A stretch of 64,000 bases of DNA, taken from assembly GCA_021788095.1 (NCBI GenBank), contig JAJYLB010000007.1:53043-117042 (forward strand), read 5' to 3'. How positions within the stretch are numbered: position 1 is the stretch's first letter; each line of letters begins with the position of its first letter. Positions 57,300-64,000 of this stretch are shown one piece after another. Under the pieces are notes generated by a model that worked only from the letters and a program-made list of their open reading frames with translations, was not told where the DNA came from and searched no databases. The stretch is from Acidobacteriota bacterium. Its GTDB lineage: Bacteria > Acidobacteriota > Terriglobia > Acidiferrales > UBA7541. Made by a program: the position numbers and the translations under genes.

Positions 57300-58499
57300 A
57301 TGTTTCACCTGGAAACCTGGCGAGTGGCCATCGACGCCCTGCGCGCCAACAAGCTGCGGGCGTTTCTCACCATGCTGGGCGTGGTGATTGGCAGCGCGTG
57401 CATCGTGCTGGTCATCACCATCTCGCTCACCGGCAGCCACTACATCATCGGGCAGATCGAAGGCGTAGGCGCGAACCTGGTCTACGGCCAACTGGTGCGA
57501 AGCAAGAGCGTGGCGGCATCGCTCTCCGATGAAATCACCCTCGGCGACATGAGCGCCATCCAGCAAGCGATTCCCCAAGTCGTGGCCATCGCCGCCACCG
57601 ACGATTGGCCCATGGCGGTAGACATCCGAGGAGTGGCCTACCCCATCGCCGCCATAGCCGTGACCGAGCCGTACTTGCGGGTGCGCAACCTGGCGCTCGC
57701 CCAGGGCCGCTGGTTCGATTCCGACGATATGCGGATGCGGTCGAAAGTGTGCCTGGTCACCGGGCACTTGGCGAAACTCGCCTATCCCTACGAGGACCCG
57801 GTGGGCCGCCCGCTGCGGCTTGGCGAGCTGAAGTTCACCATCATCGGCGTCTTTCGCGAGCGCGTTTCCACGTTCGGGCAGTCGGAAGTCCAGCGGGATT
57901 CGGTCCTGATCCCATTTGCCCTGGCCCGGATGTTTACGGGCAACGATATCGTGAGAACCTTCTACGCCAGCAGCGATCGCCCGCAAGACGTTCCGCTCGT
58001 CACCGAGCAGATTGGCGAGGTGCTGAAAAGCCGGCACCCGCCCGGCGCCCAGTACGACGTCAAGAACCTGGCTTCGATCCTCGCGGCTGTGAAGAACATC
58101 GCGGAAGCGTTGACGGTGGTCTTGCTGATCATCGCCGGCATCGCCATGCTCATCAGCGGTATCGGAATCATGAACATCATGCTGGTGACCGTGACCGAGC
58201 GCACGCGCGAGATCGGCATCCGCAAGGCGGTTGGCGCGGAGCGCCGGGCCATTCTGGACCAGTTCCTGATCGAGGCGCTCATCATCAGCGGGTCGGGAGC
58301 GCTGGCGGGCGTCGCGATCGCGGTCTTCCTGGCGGCCTTGACCCAGAGTTTGCTGCCGCCGGATTTCTCCGTGCCGGTGCCCTGGATTTCCGTGGTGCTC
58401 GCCATCGCGGTGTCGTGCCTGACGGGATTGGTTTTCGGCTACCTGCCGGCCAACAAGGCGGCAAAACTCCATCCAACGGAATCGCTGCGCTATGAATAA
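57300..58499 (+). CDS. MacB-like ABC permease without ATPase domain
   Basis: A 399-residue FtsX-type permease. Helix 1 is in ANKLRAFLTMLGVVIGSACIVLVIT, the MacB_PCD periplasmic domain spans ~45-270, and three C-terminal helices follow with VTVTERTREIGIRKAVGAERRAIL as coupling loop and the ending PANKAAKLHPTESLRYE. Sequence style is closer to macrolide/lipoprotein exporters (MacB/YknZ) than to the ADOP proteins. It lacks an ATPase domain and none is encoded in the operon, so an unlinked LolD-type ATPase must serve it. The last 8 nt overlap the TolC-type gene. Confidence 0.9.
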   Translation: MFHLETWRVAIDALRANKLRAFLTMLGVVIGSACIVLVITISLTGSHYIIGQIEGVGANLVYGQLVRSKSVAASLSDEITLGDMSAIQQAIPQVVAIAATDDWPMAVDIRGVAYPIAAIAVTEPYLRVRNLALAQGRWFDSDDMRMRSKVCLVTGHLAKLAYPYEDPVGRPLRLGELKFTIIGVFRERVSTFGQSEVQRDSVLIPFALARMFTGNDIVRTFYASSDRPQDVPLVTEQIGEVLKSRHPPGAQYDVKNLASILAAVKNIAEALTVVLLIIAGIAMLISGIGIMNIMLVTVTERTREIGIRKAVGAERRAILDQFLIEALIISGSGALAGVAIAVFLAALTQSLLPPDFSVPVPWISVVLAIAVSCLTGLVFGYLPANKAAKLHPTESLRYE

Positions 58500-59784
58500 A
58501 CGAACGGTAGTGTCTGTGGCTGTGATGCTTCTGGCCGGAGCGGCCCTGGCCGCGGCTGCCCCTCCCGATCCCCTTACCCTGAAGGAAGCCATCCGCATGG
58601 CCCTCCAAAACAGCGGGCAGTTGGCGGCGGCGCGGGTCGATGCGGACGTGGCTCGGAACCAGGCCCGCGTCGATCGCTCGGCGTTCCTGCCCAACTTGTT
58701 CACCGGGACCGGAGCGGCCTACACCTACGGCTTCCCCTCGTTCCCGGGCGGCCCGCCGCCGAGCGTTTTCAATCTGTCCTACAACCAAACCATCTTCGAT
58801 CCCCCGGCGCGGGGGGAAGCGAAGGCGGATGAGGACCGGACCCAGGCGCGGCGCATCGCTATCGATTCGGCGCGAGACCAGGTGATCCAGCAAGTGGCCA
58901 CGGATTACCTGGAGCTGGGAGAAGTGCAGCATTCGCTTTCGCTCCTGCAGCAGGAAAGCCAGAGCGCCGCCAAGGTGATCGAAATCATCAAGCAACGCGT
59001 CCAGGCTGGCCTCGAGCTGCCTATCGACCAGACCCAGGCCGAGCTGACCCAGGCGAAGGTGGATGAGCGGATGGTTACGCTCCAAGGGCGGGCGGAAGTG
59101 CGCCAGGAGGAGCTACGCACCTTGCTCGGCCTGCCCGAGGATGCCCCGGTCCAAGTTGCGGAAGCCAAACTGCCGCCGGAAACCGACCTTTCCACCCCTC
59201 AGTTGCTGACGCTGGCTCTGGCTCACAGCCCGGAACTGCGCCAGGACGAAATGGAGCAGCAAGCGCGGGCGATGGAACTCCATGGCCAGCGGGGTGGCTA
59301 CTGGCCCAAAGTGGATCTGGTGGCGCAGTACCTCGTCCTCAGCAGGATCAATAACTACGACCAGTATTACCGCACGTTTAAGCGAAACAGCTTGAACGTT
59401 GGCGTGGATGTCCAGGTGCCGATCTTCCAGTCCCGCACCTCAGCTGCCGTCGCCTTGGCCGCCAGCCAATACCACGAAGCGCAACTCGCGGTGGACAACC
59501 ACCGGCACGACCTGGAAATCCAAGTACGGCAGCAGGCCCAGAGCGCCCGCGAGGAAGACGCGGCGCGCACGGTAGCCAGTCTGGATCTGAAACTTGCGCA
59601 GGAACAGCTCCAAATGACCCAGGCCCAATTCAACGAGGGCCATGCCACGCTGGCCACGCTCGACGAGGCCCAGCTAACCGAGAATGAGAAGATGGAGGCG
59701 TTCCTCGATGCGCTCTTCAACGCTCAGAAAGCGCAGCTCGAACTGATGAGAACCACGGGTCAGCTGACCTTGCTGCTACAATAG
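58492..59784 (+). CDS. TolC-family outer-membrane efflux protein
   Basis: A 430-residue outer-membrane factor. Signal peptide ~1-22; TLKEAIRMALQNSGQLAAARVD is the typical first TolC repeat. The two long helical stretches (~110-215 and ~320-425) are Gln/Ala rich with few Gly, and LTLALAHSPELRQDEMEQQARAMELHGQRGGYWPKVDLVAQY starts the second repeat. It forms the trimeric exit channel for the adaptor and permease encoded upstream. The gene overlaps the permease gene by 8 nt. End of operon: about 140 bp separate it from hpnJ. Confidence 0.92.
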   Translation: MNKRTVVSVAVMLLAGAALAAAAPPDPLTLKEAIRMALQNSGQLAAARVDADVARNQARVDRSAFLPNLFTGTGAAYTYGFPSFPGGPPPSVFNLSYNQTIFDPPARGEAKADEDRTQARRIAIDSARDQVIQQVATDYLELGEVQHSLSLLQQESQSAAKVIEIIKQRVQAGLELPIDQTQAELTQAKVDERMVTLQGRAEVRQEELRTLLGLPEDAPVQVAEAKLPPETDLSTPQLLTLALAHSPELRQDEMEQQARAMELHGQRGGYWPKVDLVAQYLVLSRINNYDQYYRTFKRNSLNVGVDVQVPIFQSRTSAAVALAASQYHEAQLAVDNHRHDLEIQVRQQAQSAREEDAARTVASLDLKLAQEQLQMTQAQFNEGHATLATLDEAQLTENEKMEAFLDALFNAQKAQLELMRTTGQLTLLLQ

Positions 59785-59927
59785 GATTCGCCGATTTCGG
59801 GACCGGACGCGCAATTCAGGAACCAGCGAACCAAGCGCGATCTTCCTGCGGCTGGCGAAATCGAGTAGAATACGCGGCTCCAGGCGATTCCGGCCTCTGG
59901 CCCCACGCGAGGGAGGAAATAGGACTT

Positions 59928-61466
59928 ATGCCGTCCGTGATGAAAACGCTTCTGCTGAATCCGCCAAGTTTCGACAACTTCGACGGTGGAGCGAGTTCCC
60001 GCTGGCCGGCCACGCGCGAGATCGCCTCGTTCTGGTACCCCGTCTGGCTCACCTACCCGGCCGGGATGCTGCCCGGCAGCCGCCTGCTCGATGCCCCGCC
60101 GCATGGCGTGACGGCCGCCGAGACCATCCAGATCGCCCGCGACTACGAGTTTCTGGTGCTTTTCACCTCCACGGTAGGGTTTTCGAGTGACGTCAAGCTG
60201 GTGCGGAAGATGAAGCAGGTCAAACCCGATCTGAAGGTGGCCTTCGTGGGTCCGCACGTCCAGGTGTTGCCGGCGCAAAGCTTGCTGGCGACTTCAGACC
60301 TGGATTTCGTGGTGCGAGGCGAGTTCGACCACGCCGTGGTCGAGTACGCCCAGGGCAAGCCGCTCTCCGAGATTGGCAACGTAAGCTACCGCGACGCCAA
60401 CGGGCGCATCGTCCACAACCCCGCCCGGCCGCTGCTGCATACCGAGGGACTGGACAGCCTGCCCTTCGCCGTCGATACCTACCAGCGCGATTTGACCGTC
60501 TCCAAGTACAACGTTCCCTTCCTGTTGCACCCGTTCGTGAGCTTCTACACTGCCCGGGGCTGCCCGGCGCAGTGCACCTTCTGCCTGTGGCCGCAGACGC
60601 TCTCTGGCCATGGCTGGCGAACGCGGTCGCCGGAAAACGTCGCCGAAGAGTTTCGGATGGTTCCGAAGCTGTTCCCGCACGTCAAAGAGGTTTTCTTCGA
60701 CGACGATACCTTCAACATCCGCAAAGACCGCGCGATGGCCATTGCCAAGCTGCTCAAGCCGGTCGGGTTCCCCTGGAGCTGCACCTCGCGCGTCCACGGC
60801 GATTACGAATCGCTGAAGGCGATGGCCGACGGCGGCTGCCGCCTGCTGATCGTCGGGTTCGAATCCTCGGATCCTAAAATCCTGAAAAACATCAAAAAGG
60901 GTGCGACGGTCGAGCAAGGCCGCGCCTTCGTCAAGAACTGCAAGCAGGTGGGCATCGTGGTTCACGGCGACTTCATCATCGGCTTGCCAGGCGAAACGCC
61001 CGAGAGCATCGAGCGGACGATCGAGTTTGCCAAGGAGCTGGACTGCGAGACCATCCAGGTGTCCATGGCCCACGCCTATCCCGGCACCGAACTCTACAAT
61101 TGGGCCCGGGACCGGGGTTTCCTGGCCAGCGAGGCTGCCGCCGACGAGGCCGGCCACCAACTCCCCCATCTCGAGTACCCCACCCTCGGCCGCGAAGAGA
61201 TGATGGCCGCGGTGAACCGTTTCTACGACTCCTACTATTTCCGTCCCCGCGTGGTCTGGCGGATTCTCCGCAACGCGCTTTGGGATGCGCACGAGCGCAA
61301 ACGGCTCTACGGCGAGGCGGTATCGTTCCTCAAGCTCCGGTCCGAGCGCTGGCGCTGGGCGCGCAAGACCATCGACTCGGGTCCGCCGCGCTCGTCCTTG
61401 ATCTCCGTGCCCGAAATCAAACCCGCACCGACTGTTCGAGTGGAGAGCGAATCGCAAAGCGCATGA
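59928..61466 (+). CDS. hpnJ: Hopanoid biosynthesis radical SAM protein HpnJ
   Basis: A 512-residue radical SAM enzyme. N-terminal B12-binding-like Rossmann domain (LFTSTVGFSSDVKLVRKM ... VAFVGPHVQVLP) without the DxHxxG cobalamin motif. The radical SAM cluster motif is CPAQCTFC (CX3CX2C) in FYTARGCPAQCTFCLWPQTL, followed by FFDDDTFN and GCRLLIVGFESSDPKIL. The opening KTLLLNPPSFDNFDGGA and SRWPATREI matches HpnJ closely. HpnJ acts after HpnI/HpnK, converting bacteriohopanetetrol-glucosamine to the cyclitol ether by ring contraction. GGGAGG and AGGA precede the ATG. The stop overlaps the next ATG. Confidence 0.93.
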   Translation: MPSVMKTLLLNPPSFDNFDGGASSRWPATREIASFWYPVWLTYPAGMLPGSRLLDAPPHGVTAAETIQIARDYEFLVLFTSTVGFSSDVKLVRKMKQVKPDLKVAFVGPHVQVLPAQSLLATSDLDFVVRGEFDHAVVEYAQGKPLSEIGNVSYRDANGRIVHNPARPLLHTEGLDSLPFAVDTYQRDLTVSKYNVPFLLHPFVSFYTARGCPAQCTFCLWPQTLSGHGWRTRSPENVAEEFRMVPKLFPHVKEVFFDDDTFNIRKDRAMAIAKLLKPVGFPWSCTSRVHGDYESLKAMADGGCRLLIVGFESSDPKILKNIKKGATVEQGRAFVKNCKQVGIVVHGDFIIGLPGETPESIERTIEFAKELDCETIQVSMAHAYPGTELYNWARDRGFLASEAAADEAGHQLPHLEYPTLGREEMMAAVNRFYDSYYFRPRVVWRILRNALWDAHERKRLYGEAVSFLKLRSERWRWARKTIDSGPPRSSLISVPEIKPAPTVRVESESQSA

Positions 61467-61882
61467 AGCTTAGGGGCCGGTTCCGCCTGAAAACCCGGGT
61501 TCTGATCGTCCTGATGGTTCTCTTCGGGGCGCTTGGCGACGTGTTGCTTGGCAAGGGAATGAGGCAGACGGGCGGCGTGGCCCTCACCTCTCTTCGGGGA
61601 ATCTTCGACGGCCTCGACCTCGGCTTCCACAACCACTTGGTCTGGATGGGGATTCTCAGCTTGATCGTTTTCTTCGTTTGTTACCTGCTGTTGCTCTCCT
61701 GGGCCGATTACAGCTTCGTCACGCCGACATCGGCCGCAAGCTACGCGGTCGTCACGATTCTCGGCTGGATGGTGCTGGGAGAGACGGTGCCGTCGGGGCG
61801 CTGGCTGGGCGTGTTGGTGATCTGCTTCGGCGTATTTCTGGTCGGGCGCACGCCGTCGCGAACGGATACGGAGACCGAGTGA
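61463..61882 (+). CDS. Half-size EamA/SMR-like membrane protein 1
   Basis: A 139-residue protein with four helices: ~12-30, ~52-72, ~76-98 and ~106-126. It resembles half of a DMT-superfamily transporter: FGALGDVLLGKGMRQTGG starts the first helix pair, SWADYSFVTPTSAASYAVVTILGWMVLGE matches the EamA signature after helix 3. The ATG overlaps the hpnJ stop by 4 nt, and the stop shares one base with the ATG of a second half-size protein. Paired four-helix proteins of this superfamily (ArnE/ArnF) flip polyisoprenyl-linked sugars, so a heterodimer that flips modified hopanoids is a reasonable guess, not a demonstrated function. Confidence 0.8.
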   Translation: MKLRGRFRLKTRVLIVLMVLFGALGDVLLGKGMRQTGGVALTSLRGIFDGLDLGFHNHLVWMGILSLIVFFVCYLLLLSWADYSFVTPTSAASYAVVTILGWMVLGETVPSGRWLGVLVICFGVFLVGRTPSRTDTETE

Positions 61883-62250
61883 TGCGCGTGTGGCTGCTTC
61901 TGGCTGTCGTGGTGCTGGGGGGAACCGCCGGCGAAATCGCCGTTACGCGGGCGATGAAGCAAATCGGCGAAGTGCACCACTTCCATCCCCGGGCGCTTTT
62001 GGGCGTTCTGGGGCGCGCGTTCCGGGTGAAATGGATGTGGCTGGGGCTGGGTCTGCTGGCCATGGGGTTTTTCTCCCTGCTGACGCTGCTTTCCTGGGAG
62101 AACGTCAGCTTCGTCGTGCCTCTCACCGCGCTGAGCTACGTGGTGGGCGCGCTGATGGCCAAGCTGTTTTTGGGCGAGGAAGTGGATCAGATTCGCTGGA
62201 TGGGAGTTCTGCTGGTGGTCCTGGGAGTGGTGCTCGTCTACGTAGGCTGA
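61882..62250 (+). CDS. Half-size EamA/SMR-like membrane protein 2
   Basis: A 122-residue protein with four helices. GGTAGEIAVTRAMKQIGEV opens the first, LSWENVSFVVPLTALSYVVGALMAKLFLGEEV is the EamA-type signature, and VLLVVLGVVLVYVG ends the chain. It is recognisably paralogous to the preceding gene; both share the order SW-x-x-x-SFV-x-P. The ATG overlaps the preceding TGA by one base, so equal synthesis and heterodimer formation are likely. Two MITE-like elements separate it from hpnI. Confidence 0.8.
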   Translation: MRVWLLLAVVVLGGTAGEIAVTRAMKQIGEVHHFHPRALLGVLGRAFRVKWMWLGLGLLAMGFFSLLTLLSWENVSFVVPLTALSYVVGALMAKLFLGEEVDQIRWMGVLLVVLGVVLVYVG

Positions 62251-62546
62251 TCGCCGGATGCCCCCGTCCGCGTCCTGAGTCCGAAGTTCGCCGCGGGCTT
62301 TCCAGTGTCCTAAGTCAGAAGTTCGCAACATAGGTTTTCGGGGGTCGGAGCTTTAGCTCCGACGTCAAGGGCCGCAATAGCAAGGAGCTTCAGCCCCTGA
62401 AGCGCGAGACTCCGCTAGGGAAATTGCAACTCGGGACGCTAGAAGCTGTCGCATAACCTACCGCCTTGTAGGGCACGGCTTCAGCCGTGCCGTAAAAGGA
62501 CCAAACAGAAGGGGCTTTAGCCCCTGAGGGCAATGGGAAACAGGTT
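62251..62546. repeat. Spacer filled by two adjacent MITE-like elements
   Basis: A left-end fragment of the GTGTCC family (GCGTCCTGAGTCCGAAGTTC, ~62270-62289) precedes a full copy at 62305-62439, directly followed by the TIR element at 62439-62562. No gene of its own is seen, and little unique sequence remains for a promoter of hpnI. Confidence 0.85.
62305..62439. repeat. MITE-like element, GTGTCCTGAGT family, copy 2
   Basis: Left end GTGTCCTAAGTCAGAAGTTC, right end AAATTGCAACTCGGGACGC. Internal hairpin GTCGGAGCTTTAGCTCCGAC and a GAGCTTCAGCCCCTGAAG segment match copy 1 at 40908-41043. Length 135 bp. Confidence 0.85.
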
Positions 62547-62562
62547 ATGCAACAGCTTCTAG
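62439..62562. repeat. MITE-like element with 21-bp terminal inverted repeats
   Basis: The left terminus (62439-62459, starting CTAGAAGCTGTCGCATAA) and right terminus (62542-62562, ending CAACAGCTTCTAG) are inverted copies with one mismatch in 21. Inside are the hairpins GGCACGGCTTCAGCCGTGCC and GGGGCTTTAGCCCC. The 124-bp element has no coding capacity. Its right terminus contains the hpnI start codon at 62547. Confidence 0.88.
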
Positions 62563-63704
62563 TTCGGTGGACGATCCTTCTGCTGGCCCTGGTTCCTCTC
62601 GCCTATTCCATCGTCGTGCTTTACGCCGCTCGCCGCTTCTTCGCGTCTCGCCCGCCGCAGCCTCCCGCCGATTTCACTCCGCCTGTCAGCGTTCTGAAGC
62701 CGATTTACGGGCTCGATCGCGAGGCCTGGGAGAACTTCTCGAGTTTCTGCCGGCAAGACTATCCCGAATACGAGATTCTGTTTGCCGTGAGTGACGAGGG
62801 TGATCCTGCCGTCCCGGTCATCCGCCGCCTCATCCGCGATTTCCCCGACCGTTCGATTCGCCTGCTCGTCGGCGCGCCGCGGCTTGGCGCAAACGACAAG
62901 GTCAACAAGCTGGTCCGGCTGGCGCGCGAGGCTCGGTACGACATCCTCGCGATCAGCGATAGCGACATGAGGGTCGAGCCGCACTATCTGGCATCGGTGG
63001 CGGGGCCGTTCCGCGACGCCGGCGCCGGCTTGGTCACCTGTCCCTATCGCGGCGACGCGAGCCGGTCCTTGGGGGCCCAACTCGAAGCCATTGGCATCTC
63101 CACCGGCTTCGCAGCCGACGTGCTGGTCGCCCGTCTGCTCGAGGGAGTGAACTTCGCGCTGGGCGCGACGATGGCCGTGCGGCGCGACGCGCTCGAGGAG
63201 ATCGGCGGTTTCGAGGCGCTGGCCGATTTCTATGCCGACGATTACGAACTGGGCCATCGTGTCGCCGCACGCCGCCGCGTGGAGTTGTGCCGCTGGCCCG
63301 TGACCACCGTCCTGCCGGACGAGTCGCTAGGGGAAAGCTACCGCCATCAGGTGCGCTGGGCCACCGTCATACGCTCCGTGCGCCCGGCAAGCCATCTGGG
63401 GCTGATTTTCACTTTTGGCCTGCCGTGGACGATCGCGGCGATGGCCGTCTCGCCCTCCCTGGGCGTGGCTGCGGCCTATTTCGCGGCCTACCTGGGCTTG
63501 CGCGCCGCGGTTGCGTGGCAGGTTGGCCTGCGCGGCCTGGGAGACGCGCTGGCTTGGCGGAAGTCTTGGCTGATTCCGCTTCGCGACGCCTTCGCCTTCC
63601 TCGTTTGGCTGAGCAGTTTCATCCCCCAGCCCGTCCACTGGCGCGGCGACGTCTACCGCATTCGTCGCGGCCGCTTGGTCCCCGCCCCCCGCCGCCCTGT
63701 TTAG
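62547..63704 (+). CDS. hpnI: Hopanoid glycosyltransferase HpnI (GT21/ceramide glucosyltransferase-like)
   Basis: A 385-residue membrane-bound GT-A enzyme. An N-terminal helix (LLLALVPLAYSIVVLYAARRF) precedes the catalytic domain with VSVLKPIYGLD, LAISDSDMRVEPHYL (DxD), GGFEALADFYADDYELGHR and HQVRWATVIRSVRP, the Q/RxxRW-type motif of ceramide glucosyltransferases. Two or three C-terminal helices follow. HpnI adds N-acetylglucosamine to bacteriohopanetetrol, giving the substrate that HpnK deacetylates and HpnJ rearranges; HpnK is not in the window. No other plausible start exists before the first helix, so translation appears to begin inside the right terminus of a MITE-like element. Confidence 0.9.
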   Translation: MQQLLVRWTILLLALVPLAYSIVVLYAARRFFASRPPQPPADFTPPVSVLKPIYGLDREAWENFSSFCRQDYPEYEILFAVSDEGDPAVPVIRRLIRDFPDRSIRLLVGAPRLGANDKVNKLVRLAREARYDILAISDSDMRVEPHYLASVAGPFRDAGAGLVTCPYRGDASRSLGAQLEAIGISTGFAADVLVARLLEGVNFALGATMAVRRDALEEIGGFEALADFYADDYELGHRVAARRRVELCRWPVTTVLPDESLGESYRHQVRWATVIRSVRPASHLGLIFTFGLPWTIAAMAVSPSLGVAAAYFAAYLGLRAAVAWQVGLRGLGDALAWRKSWLIPLRDAFAFLVWLSSFIPQPVHWRGDVYRIRRGRLVPAPRRPV

Positions 63705-64000
63705 CGAGCTTGTTGTAGCGCCGGCATCCTGCCGGCCCCGTCCTCTAGCCACTGTTTCTTGCTTGCTGTGGCCTGTTGCCTGTGCCTGTTGCCTCTTGCC
63801 TGTGCCCCGTGTCTCGTGTCCCGTGGCCTGTTGCCTGTTGTAACGCCGGCATCCTGCCGGCTCCATTATCTAGCCCGACTTTGACAACTGGACGTTCTTT
63901 TCCGGGATTGTCGGCGGTTTCCGCTCGATAAGCGTTTTGCTTTCAGCAGCGCCCTTCACGAAGGATGTTGTAGTGAAGACCTACCCTCTTGCTTGCCGCC
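63705..64000. repeat. Repeat spacer at the window end
   Basis: Two copies of TTGTAGCGCCGGCATCCTGCCGGC-type hairpin sequence (63713-63736 and ~63838-63862, the second with TAACGCC) flank a run of GCCTGTTGCCTGTGCCTGTTGCC heptamer variants and TGTCTCGTGTCCCGTGGCC. Bases ~63880-64000 are unique and contain no recognisable coding start. Confidence 0.75.

Overview
The window looks like a piece of a GC-rich Acidobacteriota chromosome. This is inference from gene content: five FtsX/MacB permeases of the large duplicated type typical of that phylum (ADOP: two MacB_PCD-FtsX modules per chain), an FG-GAP/VCBS repeat protein, hopanoid-modification genes, no phage or plasmid genes, and spacers full of short repeats. 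About 45 protein genes, two tRNA genes and many repeats are supported.

Layout. 1-619: end of an ADOP permease. 1490-16208 (+): surface-glycan cluster. It holds the first three CDP-3,6-dideoxyhexose enzymes (RfbF, RfbG, RfbH), a NeuB-type synthase with a KdsC-type phosphatase, an acetolactate-synthase-like TPP enzyme, a TIM-barrel isomerase, a Gfo/Idh/MocA dehydrogenase, an SDR, two methyltransferases, an extended SDR, a GtrB-type glycosyltransferase and a Nudix hydrolase. 16565-20227 (-): CysQ, fused ATP sulfurylase/APS kinase and GtrA, then the initiator tRNA at 20429-20505. 20871-22010: a CopD/HemJ-like membrane protein and a YbaK-type deacylase.

22227-38757 (-): one efflux-type locus read right to left: adaptor, ATPase, four ADOP permeases plus the remnant of another, a second ATPase, and an NtrC/NtrY-type two-component pair. 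38984-39654: an RHH antitoxin/PIN toxin pair, then tRNA-Gln. 39986-43671: metallo-hydrolase, O-methyltransferase, thioredoxin reductase, a small membrane protein and a DUF971 protein.

43894-49093 (-): an iron-transport operon resembling the Campylobacter P19-linked genes (FTR1, two FtsX permeases, ATPase). Here FTR1 is fused to DUF2318, and the ATPase carries a C-terminal DtxR-type metal-regulator domain. 49336-53714 (+): an outer-membrane secretin whose secretin domain is interrupted by a seven-blade FG-GAP propeller, coupled to a polytopic membrane protein. 55015-59784 (+): a tripartite efflux operon without an ATPase. 59928-63704 (+): hopanoid side-chain genes (HpnJ, HpnI) around a pair of four-helix EamA/SMR-like proteins.

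The spacers form a second layer. Seven-base-period modules recur in at least ten intergenic regions and often supply the last codons or stop of neighbouring genes. MITE-like elements with terminal inverted repeats also occur, and one of them provides the hpnI start codon. The most unusual items are the ATPase-DtxR fusion, the propeller-in-secretin protein, the repeat/gene boundary overlaps, and the combined dideoxysugar, TPP-enzyme and NeuB/KdsC cluster.
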